Shown: positions 32,982 to 43,368, counted from the stretch's first letter. The stretch is 64,000 nucleotides of DNA from Lucinisca nassula (GCA_963580285.1 OY757026.1:45253431-45317430), one strand, 5' to 3'. The notes: generated by a model not told the origin, from the letters alone. A program made the numbers and translations.

Positions 32982-34330
32982 TATCCCCCGACCGAATAGG
33001 TCCGGGGGATATAGCGATTGGCCTGGCATCCGTCCGTCCGTAGACGCAACCTTGTGATGGCCATAACTCCTATACCCTTTGAGAATTATTGATGGTTCTT
33101 GACACACTTGTTCACAAGGTTGAGACAGCATGTCAAGCGCAAGAACCAGAACTCTGGATGCCATACTTTTTGAGTTATCTCCCCTTTTAATAAACTAGAA
33201 TGACTACTTTGTGATGGCCATAACTCCAATACCCTTTGAGATATATTGATGGTACTTGACACAGTTGTTCACAAGGCTGAGACAGCGTGTCATGCACAAG
33301 AACCACAACTCTGGTTGCCATGGATTTTGAGTTATCTCCCCTTCCAATAAAATAGAGTGGCTACCTTGTGCTAGCCATAACTCCAATACCCTTTAAGATA
33401 TATTGATGATACCTGGCAAAGTTGTTCACAAGGCCAAGACTGTGTGTCATGCAGAAGAACAACAACTCTGGGTGCCATGGTTTTTTAGTTATCTCCCCTT
33501 CCAATAATATAGAATCACTACCTTGTGATGGCCATATTTCCAATACTCTTTGAGATATATTGATGGTACTTGGTACAGTTGTACATGAGGTTAAGCAGAT
33601 GTGTCACGTGCAAGAACCACAACTCTGGGTGTCCTGGTTTTTTAAATTATCTCCCCTGTCAATATAACCTTGTGATGGCCATAACAATAACCTTTCAGAT
33701 ATACTGATGGTACTTGGCATAATTGTATACAAGATTGAGCCGGCACTTCATGCCTAAGAACAACAACTCTGGGTGCTATGGTATTTGAGTTATCTCCCCT
33801 TCCAATAAAACAGTATGACCACCTTGTGATCTCCGTACCGCCAATACCCTTTGAGACATATTGGTGGTACTTGATGCAGATCTACATGAGGTTAAGCAGG
33901 TCTGTCATGCTCAAGAATTACAAATCCGGGTGCTCTGGTCATTGGGTAATCTCCCCTGACAATATAACCTTGTGAAGGCCATAAGTCCAACACCCTTTGA
34001 GATATATTGAAGGAACTTGGCACAATTATATACAAGGTACAGAATGGGTGGCATGTGCAAGAAACAAAACTGTTGGTGCTGTGGTATTTGAGTTATCTAC
34101 CCTTCCAATATAACAGTATGACCAGCTTGTGATCCCCATATCTCCAATACCCTAAGACATATTGATGGTACTTTGTACAGAAATACATGAGCTTAAGCAG
34201 GCATGTAATTCGCAAGAACCACAATTCTGAGTGCCCTGGTTTTTTAGTTATGTCTCCTGACAGTATAATTTTATGACGGCCATAAGTGCAATACTTTTGT
34301 GATATATTGCTGCTTTAATTCTTGTGTATG
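32982..34330 (+). mobile_element. Pearl-like element with about 155-bp monomer array
   Basis: Begins with a hairpin at 32982-33011 (TATCCCCCG...CGGGGGATA) and GTCCGTCCGTAG. About eight monomers follow with 'ccttgtgatggccataact', 'caataccctttgagatatattgatggtacttg', 'cacaactctgggtgcc' and 'tgagttatctccccttccaata'. It lies between copies 3 and 4 of the GTTACACTCGGGACA motif and so probably inserted into that locus. Confidence 0.65.
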
Positions 34331-35700
34331 TTCTATTGGTGAACAGTTTTCTGAAGGCCATATTGGCTTTTGGTCAGGGGATTTGCCATCTCTTCTGATG
34401 GCTATTTTTCTTTTGTTTTGTATTAGGCCTTGAGCCAAGTGCCACCCTCAATTCAAATTTAGCCATTGTTCACTATTTTAGCTGTTTAACTGTGAAAACA
34501 AGAGCATGTTTCATAACACAATTCGTAACAATTTTTTTTGTCCCGAGTGTAACACGATTTTCTGAATTTCATTGCTTTAAAAAGATGACTTTCATAATAC
34601 TGAAACTTATATTCATGTACATTTTATGTTTTCTGTTTTATGATTCATGTCTTTGACCTTAAATATGAAGGTATGACCAGATTGTAAGACCAAACTTTTC
34701 CAACCAAACTTGTTTTTTATGTTACGTTATGATAAAACTTGCAAGATTTTCAAAAATATTAAAGCAACACAGTCTTATTTCCATAAAGAATGCATTTAAA
34801 ACTGAAGTACAACTACTCTTTTTATAATTTAATATAGGTTTACTTTTGTTCTTTAATGGGACATTGATTTAAAGCACTAAATGATGTGAAAGGTTTTAAC
34901 GCAAATAAAGCGTTACACTCGGGACATATATTTTTTGGTCCTAGAATGGTTCACACAGCCTTCATCTGGGAAATCATTATATGAATAAACTTATGGGCAC
35001 TTGGTTTCCTGAAACATAAAGCAGAATGTAAATTAAAGCAATGAGTGGAGATGATATGAGCTTTAAAAGTCAAAATGTTACACTCGGGACATTTGCAGGT
35101 AACAGTAAATAAACTGGCGCTTGGAAAGTATTTATGCACATGCGGTAGTAAGCCCATGCTTTCTAGATACTTCTAACATTGGACTTATCAACTAGGGTTA
35201 GTTTGGCTAATATAGATCTAATGCATGCAAATAATAATATGGTTCTTTTAAAAATTAGTGCTTTTCAGTTGACAAAATTTTCAACACATGCTTTCTTCTG
35301 AAAGGGTGAAAAAGTAACAATAAATTAGTTAAGAGGTTAACCGTATCCAGAAATTAAATTTTTATTAAATGATGTTTACCCTGATATATAAGGTTATCCC
35401 TACAGGGTTGTATCTTTTATAATACAGCCAAGTGAAATTGGGTGTTTACTTCGAATGTCACACTTTTTTTGTTACACTCGGGACAAATTTGACCACTTTA
35501 TCTTGCATAAATTTTTTTCTACTGAACCGATTTTGATGAAATTTGGCAGCAACTTACACATTTTTGCAACACATGATTTGGCATAAACTTCCAATAAGTA
35601 AATCTATTCAGTTTAAGTGCAGGTCAGTTTAAAAAAAAAGACTCATTATTTTTGAAATGACCCATCTGTGACGTGGTGGTTAAGAGCGGGGACTGAAAAT
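34331..35700. other. AT-rich sequence with motif GTTACACTCGGGACA (4 copies)
   Basis: Copies are at 34539-34553 (complement), 34912-34926, 35077-35091 and 35471-35485. No convincing gene is seen; frames are short. Confidence 0.5.
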
Positions 35701-36086
35701 TATTTGGTCTGTCAGTGTTGTGTGTTCACAAAAATAAATTTCTTTGTTACCTCTAAACATACATGGCTTGAACCTTTATCCTGTTGTTCACAGCAATCCC
35801 TACCTTTGTAAATAGTTTAAATCCAGATCAGATGGCTTTAGCTATCTGATCAGGATCTACACTATTGATCATGCAGTTTGTAAAACATATTGTAAACAAT
35901 ATATCATGTAATCTGATTGGCTGATGTCTATTGAATCGCTCTCGAAGACTCATTCCAGATGTTATCACGTTCGCGCGTGTGATCAGCTTTATCCAGATCA
36001 GCGATTCTGACCCACATGGGCCTCTAGTGTTTTTTCGTTGGCATTCTCCTTGCATGGTAAATCCCCCTTAATTCACCATTTTTCGA

Positions 36087-36377
36087 CGGCCCCCGGGGCT
36101 TGTTGAAATAGATGTGCTGCATGATGCTTCCACGCAGAGCTGAAACCGGTCGCACACGAGTACTGGTGAACCGCTTAGAGGATCTAAGCCTGCCCAGGCA
36201 AAGCAGTGCAAGTCGGACCGTCCATGCTTACAAACGCTATTGGTTTCATTGGGCGCCAGGACTTCAGATGTCATTTCATCTCAATGTCGGGTGAAAGTCC
36301 CACAAAATTGGCAACGTCTCCAAAATGACCTTTACAGTGTTGATGGGGACGTTAGACCTCAAATCAAACAAACCAAC
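36087..36377 (+). repeat. SINE-R1 copy (plus orientation)
   Basis: Near full-length copy starting 'ggggcttgttgaaatagatg' and ending in the AAATCAAACAAAC tail, very close to the consensus order of the family. Confidence 0.75.
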
Positions 36378-36756
36378 CCATTTTTCGACTTAAGCATTTG
36401 ACAATAAGATGGTGGGTACTTCGTGTTCTCAACTCCTCGAACTATTTTATACCAATCAATTGGAAACATCGTAGGCTCCTTTGTCATCGTCTGGAGATTT
36501 TCATGTGGTTAAGAACTTATCATGGAGTTAATTGTTGTCAGTTTTTTCGATTTTTGAACTCATTTGTTTTTGGTGGTTCAAATTTATTATAGTCAATGCA
36601 TGTTTAAGTGAAAGCATATAGTTGGTGAGGGATGGAGTGCGAGATATAGTGTTTGATAAACATTTTTTCTAGTTTATTATTAATTTTTCTTTCAAATAAA
36701 TGTTGAAAAAGTAGTTTTCAACTTATTAATCTCATACTTCTTTAGTAGTCTTTAAA

Positions 36757-36822
36757 CCGAGGTCCCGTCTCCGTATGACCTTAGCTGTTGGTGAGACGTA
36801 AAACTCAATCACTCACTCACTC
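36757..36822 (+). repeat. Isolated SINE tail (GAGGTCCCGTCTCCGTATGA)
   Basis: Identical in plan to the tail at 14724-14785: 'aaaccgaggtcccgtctccg', then 'tatgaccttag', 'tgttggtg.gacgtaaaactcaa' and a CACT run. Confidence 0.6.
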
Positions 36823-36964
36823 AACTTATAACACTTGTTCAAAGAACACAATGCCTTGTTAAAACGTCTTACTTGTTTTGATATCCTTTTATTTTTTGTT
36901 TTTATATTACTTGATTTTCTTAATATCTGATAAATAGAGGATCTTACATAAGTGCTCATGTATT

Positions 36965-37120
36965 ATTTGATTTATTAAACGAGTTGAGGAAAAGGGATGA
37001 AATGCGAGGCTTGCCGAGCATTTTATCCCTTTTCCTCAACGAGTTTAATAAATTCAATAATACATGAGCACGAATGCAAGATTCTGTTTATCATATGACA
37101 TTAAAAACGCATTTTATTCA
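36965..37120. repeat. Inverted-repeat element with TTATTAAAC arms
   Basis: Arms 36972-36998 and 37025-37051 are inverted complements with two differences (TTATTAAACGAGTTGAGGAA arm), around a 'gcgaggcttgccgagc' loop. The following 'aatacatgagcacgaatgcaagattctgtttatcatatga' recurs in diverged form at 63490-63540. Confidence 0.65.
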
Positions 37121-37424
37121 CGATTGTTTTACAAAAATGACAACATTCCGCCATTAGTAAACGCGACGTCGTTAAGGACCTCGTACATGTAACGTTATGG
37201 AGCGTATCTAACTAATTTGCATATTTAATCCACTAGTGGATTATCAAATTTATTACATGGCGTTATTACACTCTCAGACGCGACGTCATATTATAAATAT
37301 CGGAAAAGAATCACCCATTTCGTGGTTACGTTCTCCTTACATTGTTTTTGTTTTGTTTGTTGTTTTTCTCTCATTTTCAGACTATTGGGTATGGCAGAGC
37401 AGGATATAGAATATAAGAATCTTA

Positions 37425-37565
37425 TATTGGTGTGAGGGGTGGATGGAAAAATCCGTCCCGATGGTCACTGTCCGGCATCACGAGGCTTGCCGAGTGCCGA
37501 GTGATGCCGGACAGTGATCCCGAGGGACGGATTTTTCTATCCACCCATCACACCCATATTGGATT
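37425..37565. mobile_element. Foldback hairpin core, copy 2
   Basis: The hairpin 'gtgtgaggggtggatgg...ctgtccggcatcacgagg' and its complement match the core at 13911-14052. It overlaps the left arm of the large palindrome, so the locus is a nested or duplicated foldback. Confidence 0.65.
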
Positions 37566-38174
37566 CTTTTTCTTGCATACCTTCCATTTCTTTGCGCGGA
37601 TTTTTAATGCTGTAGTCACTTCGGTTACCAACGTCCGCCATATTGCGTTGACACTGCAGGAATGTTTATTGACGTTGCTGTGACGTCAACCTTAACGACG
37701 GCGCATACGAGGTCGTAATCAACCAGCGCATTTATCAAACACGCGATTATATTCGATTTTGGGTCGGATCACCAGGGTCAGAACATAAATTTCTATCCCA
37801 GGGTAAAATCACGGATTTCCTTGCAAGAACACACCAGACAAGGATTTCCTTGTCTGGTGTGTTCTTGCAAGGAAATCCGTGATTTTACCCTGGGATAGAA
37901 ATTTATGTTCTGACCCTGGTGTTCCGACCCCAAATGGAATATAATCGCGTGTTTGATAAATGTACTGGTTGATTACGACCTTGTGTGCGCCGTCGTTAAG
38001 GTTGACGTCATGCACGATCCGTGACGTCACTTTACATTCCTGCAGTGACAACACAATATGGCGGACGTTGGTAACCGAAGTGACTGCAGCTAAGAAATGG
38101 AAGGTATGCAAGAAAAAGAATCCAATATGGATGTGAGGGGTAGATAGGAAAACCCGTCCCTCGGGATCACTGTT
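37513..38174. repeat. 662-bp near-perfect palindrome
   Basis: Centre at 37845/37846. The innermost 84 bp on each side differ at only one position, plus two central bases. Outer parts diverge more but remain alignable to 37513 ('cagtgatcccgaggga') and 38174 ('tccctcgggatcactg'). The arm contains the same unit as 13680-13910. The paired candidate splice-acceptor sequences at 37369-37407 and 38181-38217 flank the structure. Confidence 0.85.
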
Positions 38175-38198
38175 TTTCTCTCATTTTCAGACTGTTGG

Positions 38199-38346
38199 GT
38201 ATGGCAGAGCAGGACATGTTGGGGATAGAACTGTCATTCTAAGCCGTAACGGGCAAGGTGGAACAATAGATGTATGGAAAAACAATGTATTACCCAATGG
38301 AATCAGGACGCCATATAAGATCAAGAGAATACGATACACCGACTAA
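38199..38346 (+). CDS. Possible terminal exon, unknown protein
   Basis: A TTTTTCTCTCATTTTCAG acceptor (38173-38198 region) is followed by a frame of about 50 codons, TVGYGRAGHVGDRTVILSRN to KIKRIRYTD, ending in TAA. The acceptor and first about 20 bp of the exon also occur at 37369-37415, just before the foldback, so the element may have duplicated the exon start on insertion. No family is recognised. Confidence 0.3.
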
Positions 38347-38379
38347 CAGAACATAATTAAGATGGATGATAATAAATGC

Positions 38380-38640
38380 CAACTGTACTATAAGAATTTT
38401 AAATGGGTCTGAGGGGTGGATTGAAAAATCCGCCCCTAGGGTCACTATCGGCATCATGAGGCTTGCCGGACAGTGATCCCGAGGGACAGATTTTTCATCC
38501 ATCCCAACACCCATGTAGGATTCTTTTTCTTGCATACCATTCATTTCTGAGCGGGGAATTTTAATACTGAAATCACTTTGGTGGTCGATGTCGGCTATAT
38601 TGTGATGGCAATAGAGTGATATTTAATGACGTCACCATAA
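38380..38640. mobile_element. Foldback element, copy 3 (degraded)
   Basis: Carries 'tctgaggggtggattgaaaaatccgcccc', 'gcatcatgaggcttgccggacagtgatcccgaggga' and 'aggattctttttcttgcatacc' in family order with small deletions. Confidence 0.6.
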
Positions 38641-38999
38641 CATAATTTCTGTCTTAAGCTTAATCTATGGAGTTTCTTTTCTGGTGTGCAAGCAACATTC
38701 GTGTAGTTATTATACAGTTTTATAGGACGTAATTTTGCACCAACACAAAAAAAATCTTGTATGTTGTTTGTTCTGCGAGCCGAGACAAACGTCTGTCACG
38801 TCAAGATAACAAGTCCGTGTTTTGCTTTGGTTTGGACCCCAATAACCCAGTCAATACTATGTAGGCAATACGCGGTTAAAAGTTTTATGGCATAGAAAAG
38901 AACTCAGACGAGACACATTGAACCTGCAACAGCTGATCAGCAGTCAGACACGGTTCTGACTCGTCCAACGAGAGAATTAGTTCGTTTTAATGAATACCC

Positions 39000-39178
39000 T
39001 AATCAGTGAAAACGTGGGTTTTGTCGGAAAGTAACTGTCCTTTTGGCTTTCCGCTATTGATGTTTCCATAAGGGGTCTAGTTATTTCATGTTTGTGTTTC
39101 TTTCCCTTTGATGTCTCCGATGGGAGGTGTGGGTGAATTGTATCAATTCCTGACCATTGCCATCATTTCTATTAGCAG
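39000..39178 (+). repeat. Short Penelope-like 3' fragment
   Basis: 'gaaagtaactgtccttttggctttc', 'tttctttccctttgatgtc' and 'aattgtatcaattcctgacc' match the last 180 bp of the copy at 22377-22935. Confidence 0.6.
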
Positions 39179-39276
39179 CAGGGGTGGGGATGAGCATACT
39201 TTTTGTTTCATCCATAAAAGGCCCATTCAGCCCAGTAAGGCTCCCAGCCTATTTTCGCCCAAATATATTCTCTTTT

Positions 39277-39358
39277 TAGCAAATTAAATCTCTCAACCCT
39301 AAAAAGTCCATATCCTCCTTTTGGCAAATTAAGCCTCCCAACCCTAAAAAAAGTCCAC
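39277..39358. repeat. Short direct repeat upstream of viral block
   Basis: 'agcaaattaaatctctcaac' with 'cctaaaaagtcca' is repeated once, about 48 bp on, as 'ggcaaattaagcctcccaac' with 'cctaaaaaaagtcca'. Confidence 0.55.
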
Positions 39359-39423
39359 CGCAACTGGCTGCGACATACCAAGGGCACTCACATAGTGCAG
39401 TAGCAGGGTGGGGGCGGGTCCCA

Positions 39424-39440
39424 GTATATACAATATAAGT
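39424..39440 (+). promoter_or_regulatory. Possible TATA element
   Basis: TATATACAATATAAG lies about 130-145 bp upstream of the ATG at 39569, the first gene of the viral block. This is a sequence resemblance only. Confidence 0.2.
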
Positions 39441-39568
39441 TCTAAGACACACCCCATTCAGTAAATAAAGCCACCCAACACCCAATGTTTTACTGCCGGG
39501 ATAAAGAAGTAACCCATTTAGACAAGTATTTGTATAGGTTAGACTGGTTTTAACGTTCATTCTTAATC

Positions 39569-39871
39569 ATGCCTCGGGTGATACAGATGTTTGCCGCGCA
39601 TGTATGCGCAACAGGGCGCAACAATTGTAAGTGGTTTACTTTGGGCTCGGTTGAGTCCTGTGGTAAGAGTTGTATGGAAGAGTACTGTAAAATCCACCGC
39701 ATGCTTCTCCGCAAAGGTTCATACACGCAGCCATGTAAGGTTTGTGGGGCGGGGGTTACTAACAAACAACGACTTTGTTGGTCGCACGGGTATGCAAGTG
39801 CGTTGAGCCGTGCAGCCAGAGCGGCGGAGAAGGAATTTAAGCGTATGTCCGATATTGATATTTCCAATTAG
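39569..39871 (+). CDS. Small Cys/His-rich protein of the viral block, intact
   Basis: An uninterrupted 100-codon frame starting at ATG 39569. Cys13, Cys20, Cys31, Cys35, Cys40 and His43 form one possible zinc cluster; Cys56-x2-Cys59 with Cys70-x2-His73 (KVCGAG ... LCWSHG) forms a second. The C-terminal part is basic and Ala-rich, compatible with a short helix. Such a protein might bind DNA or RNA or regulate transcription, but no family is recognised. It is the only frame of the block that appears complete. It lies about 35 bp before the polymerase region, on the same strand. Overlapping frames on the other strand are shadows. Confidence 0.6.
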   Translation: MPRVIQMFAAHVCATGRNNCKWFTLGSVESCGKSCMEEYCKIHRMLLRKGSYTQPCKVCGAGVTNKQRLCWSHGYASALSRAARAAEKEFKRMSDIDISN

Positions 39872-39904
39872 AGAATATTTTGATAACTAGTATACATATC
39901 TGCA

Positions 39905-41602
39905 ACTACGGATGAACTGATCGATGAGATCCTTGCAGAAATGCCCGACCAAGCTGCTGCCCTCGGCGGCGAATTTACCGACCTGGATGGTCAGGTCCCA
40001 CACCCGGTGGGGTTTCCAGCCGACCAGTGGGTCCAGATTCTTAACGACGCCAAAGATGAGTACGACAGCGGCAAACACCAACATTGCACATGAAAAACGA
40101 TAGAACTCATCTGCCACAACGGCCACGTTTGGTCCAAAGACCTCCACTTCCCCCAGAGTAGATAGGTCCACATCTACGAGGGCGACGTCTGGGAGGCTAT
40201 TCAGGAAGCAACCCGTGGGGAGCCGATTGCAGCCAAGACCGACAGCTCTCAGCTGACCAGTTCGTGCTCCAGGACGGCCGCACCTACAGCAAGCGGGAGG
40301 CCCAAGAGCGACTCCAAGCAATCTGCGCCAAACTGGGCAACCCTGAACTTGCTGAGAGAGCCTTCGGCAAAAATCACGCGGCCAGCATTGTGGCAAAGGA
40401 AACGAACGACTGGGAGCCATCCCCAGCTAACCTCCTCCCAGACGTCGAGAAGGCCCGTGTGGAGCACGGTCACGGCGGCCTCTGGAACTCGATAAATTAT
40501 GACACGAGGGAGGTTGTCAGCATCGACTTGAAGGCTTGCTATCTGGCAACCTTCCACGGCATTGGTGAAGCCAACCCTATTTCGAGCGGTCCGGACACCC
40601 AACCCACCGGATGGTCCATGTAGCCATCAATGGCGCTCTCCCCGAAGACATAGGCACAGGCTTCGCCGAAATTCAAGAATGGGAGTTTGATGCGACCTGC
40701 CATCCAGCCATCCCTGCCTGGTTCGAGAAGCATTTCGCCTCCAAAGGCGGTTGTTGGACACCGACACAGCTCCTTGCCTTCCTCACAGAGTCTGGCTTGC
40801 TGAAGAGCCTCAAGGTTCGGGAAGCCATCATCGCCTTTAAGAAGCAAACCGATATGTGGCTCCCAGAAGACCGTGGCCAAGGCTGCAGTGTTATGGGCAA
40901 GTTCACCCAGGGCGCCAAAGCTGCCAGCAGAGCTGGCGTCAAAAGACTGACACGAAGGCTGGTGACTGACCAGGGAGAACTCGACTTCCTCGTACGAGAC
41001 ACCCGCATAAGTAGCATCCTGGTCGGAGCTCCCGAAAGGTGCCCTCCAGGCTATGTTCTCACGTATTATGATGGCTTCCAACCACAGTACGCTCATCTCA
41101 GGGCCTCGATGCTCGCATATGCCCACATCAACCTTACCTCCATGCTTTCAAGGTTTGAACCCGATGAGGCCGTCCGAGTGGCAACCGATTACATCTATGT
41201 AAAGAAAACGGCACTCTGTACGCTAGAGGGGATCGAGGCTTTCAAACCTCATGAGGTGCACCCAAAAGGATATTGCCGCATCTGTGACACCCGCCACGAC
41301 GAGGAAACCCCGAAACTACCACGAAATGGGATTGACTCGGCTCAGTGGCGTGACAAGGGTGAACAGCTCTTCATGCCACTGTGGTCTATGTTCCCGACTC
41401 TGATTATAGAGCAAGAATCAAAGACGTACCCGACTCAACCGCGCCACTTTATGACGATCCCCTGACACGACATCAGCTGAGCTACCTAAACGGCGGCGGG
41501 GGCAGCGGCAAGACCACCCGGGCGCCTGGTGTACTTCGTTCGGTGTGGCGATGTCGAATTTTGACCGTGGCGTGTGCCGTGTGCGCGAGCCCCTTCCAGT
41601 AG
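39905..41602 (+). pseudogene. Broken family-B-like DNA polymerase joined to helicase start
   Basis: Pieces in three frames span the region: an acidic N-terminal piece (39911-40090, no ATG before it), 40264-40620, 40611-41462 and about 41400-41600. VVSIDLKACYLATFHG (about 40520) resembles polymerase B motif A; MLAYAHINLTSML followed by VATDYIYVKK (about 41110-41210) resembles the motif B/C region, with Tyr where the usual Asp-Thr-Asp-Ser core has Ser. A Cys/His cluster CRICDTRHDE follows (about 41276). YLNGGGGSGKTTRA (about 41490) is a Walker A loop of an SF1-like helicase; the frame then runs out, so the rest of the helicase is missing. At least three frame breaks and one in-frame stop (about 40091) exist. 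Polymerase identity is moderate, helicase fragment good. Confidence 0.6.
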
Positions 41603-41819
41603 CCTTTTGGGCTTTAGTATATGGCAGAGAGCTTACTGTCGGCCATTGCCCCTTATTTTTTCCAACAGCATGATAAGTCTCCAGAAAGAATGAAAAACTA
41701 AAACCCGCCTCACTATTTTGATCGGCAACGACGCCGGAATGGCCGCCATCGCAGTTTGCAAAACACCGGTGATTACTTAAGTACATAAATAATTAAGTAT
41801 TTTTAAGCTGATAAATCGA

Positions 41820-42527
41820 TTACTTGGCGAGTTTGTAGGCCACAAGGCCGGCCGCGGCCATTCCCAGGATGACGAAGACAATCTCGCGGTCTTTCTGGCC
41901 GTCACTCGGGTGGTAAAAGTCGGAGAGCAGGGGCTTGGGCCCCAGGGGGTCAAGGTTTTCCCCGGCGACCTGCTTATACAGGCGCATCGCGTCATCGACG
42001 TCTTTGAAGTTTCAAACGGCGTGCCCCTGGCGGCCGAGTTCCTCAGTGATGAAATCAATACGCCCGGTCCGTTTTCGAGACCATTCTGCCTGTGCAGCCT
42101 GTAACTGTTCGACTGCTTTATCGTGACGCGTGCGCTCTTCGTCGACGCCAGAGCTCTTCAAAATGGAGACCAAGTAGTTCGATCCCGACAACGCCAGGGC
42201 GTTCACCAGGGCACCGCCAACGAGCATAGCAAGACTTGCCGTTTTACCGTCACTTAGTGACGATAACTTCATGATATCAGCAGGTATAATCCCCTGTTTA
42301 ATTAGCGTGTCCTTTGTTGTCATGGCGAGAGCGACGTCAACTATGGCCATACCCACATCACGGGGTGTGAAGTCAAGCTTCAGGGGGCTACCCCCCATCG
42401 CCATCTTTCCAAGCCGGGCGTATTCCACAGCGATGTCACAGACGACTGCGCTATGGTAGAGTGCATTGACAAGCATTTTACCATCAGTTGCCTGGGTTGT
42501 CATGGTTGTTGTTGCTGCTGAAGGCAT
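41820..42527 (-). pseudogene. Virion-like protein with C-terminal membrane segment, one in-frame stop
   Basis: From ATG at 42525-42527 a frame of 171 codons runs to TGA at 42012-42014; the same frame stays open for about 63 more codons to TAA at 41820-41822. The first part has a hydrophobic stretch (TASLAMLVGGALVNALAL) and a charged helical region. The stretch after the stop ends in a transmembrane-like segment (VFVILGMAAAGLVAY) with a short Lys-containing tail. Small membrane-anchored proteins of this kind are common in the virion modules of Polinton-like viruses; the specific role is not recognised. Its start overlaps the end of the next upstream gene (TGATG). Confidence 0.5.
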
Positions 42528-43102
42528 CACTCAATATAGAATGGATCTGGCCTGGTCTCTAATTGTTTCACGAGCCGGGGTTTATCCTGTTGCACAGATA
42601 ACTTCCTATTCGACTTGTCATTTTTGCTGTTGCTCTGAGCAACTTGTCGCCGCGATAGGCTCACATGTTGCAGAGTAACTATAGCAATACCATCCGCAAG
42701 ACAAATCCCGATGATCCATGGGGTCCAGGCTCTTTGTCATTCTGGCAGAATACCGTGATGTTCCTGCTGTTGCTTTGCAACATGTTGCTCTGCAACAACA
42801 ACATCGTTATTCGTGACATGATGTTTTTCTTTGGTTTCCTGAAGCTCCTTGAGCAGTCGTCTATGCTTGGCCTTTCGAGCGCCGGCGCCGGCACGACCGG
42901 TTGCAACCTTTTTCGGGTCTTTAGGCTTCGTCACTCTTAGCGTTACTGGCTCCGAAGGTGACGTTGCAACTGGCTCCGCCAGTACAGGCTGCGCCAGTGG
43001 CGTCGCAACGTCCGCCAGTTGAGTTGCAGTGTCCGGCTGTTGATCAATCATCGTATTTTCCGCCATCATTGTATTATAAATTGATGGGGCAGCAATGTTC
43101 AA
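42527..43102 (-). pseudogene. Basic protein with later hydrophobic segment, one in-frame stop
   Basis: The frame from 43102 has 121 codons to TGA at 42737-42739. It is rich in Ala, Pro, Thr and Val, then basic (a KPKDPKKVATGRAGAGARKA segment followed by KHRR), then Gln/Glu-rich helical. The same frame remains open after the stop for about 69 codons, includes a hydrophobic piece (PWIIGICLADGIAIVTL), and ends at TGA 42527-42529, which overlaps the ATG of the following gene. That overlap supports the longer extent as the original gene. It could be a core or DNA-binding virion protein; no family is recognised. Confidence 0.45.
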
Positions 43103-43368
43103 ATCTGGGATGCTTGAGAGTGATTAACATTCAAGTGAACGGAGCTAACCACGTGCAATAGCGGTGTTAGAGTTTGCTGGCAGCGGACCTGTCTAAACTG
43201 GAGTTGCAGGCATGCGCATACATGCGCGGCAAACATCTATATCACCCGAAAAAGGATAAAAAGTCAACGAAAAGCAGCGCCACATGCAGGCCAAGTACAG
43301 CGATTACGGCCGCTACTGAGCACATGGTTGTTGGCGTTGCTTCGCAACAGCTACGCAACTGCTTCGCA
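42629..43368. promoter_or_regulatory. GTTGC-N3-GCAAC dyads in the viral block
   Basis: Short palindromes GTTGCTCTGAGCAAC (42629-42643), GTTGCTTTGCAAC (42769-42781), GTTGCTCTGCAAC (42784-42796) and GTTGCTTCGCAAC (43336-43348), with half-sites 'gctacgcaac' and 'gcttcgcaac' just after, share one half-site. They lie in and around the 42527-43102 gene. They may be protein-binding sites or simply repeats; two lie inside coding sequence. Confidence 0.3.

Noticed and set aside
39887..40420. 177-codon minus-strand frame over the polymerase region
   Set aside because: It is antisense to the polymerase fragments, which carry the recognisable motifs; GC-rich coding DNA often leaves long antisense frames.
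40539..41126. 195-codon minus-strand frame
   Set aside because: Same reason: antisense shadow of the polymerase frame 40611-41462, without any domain.
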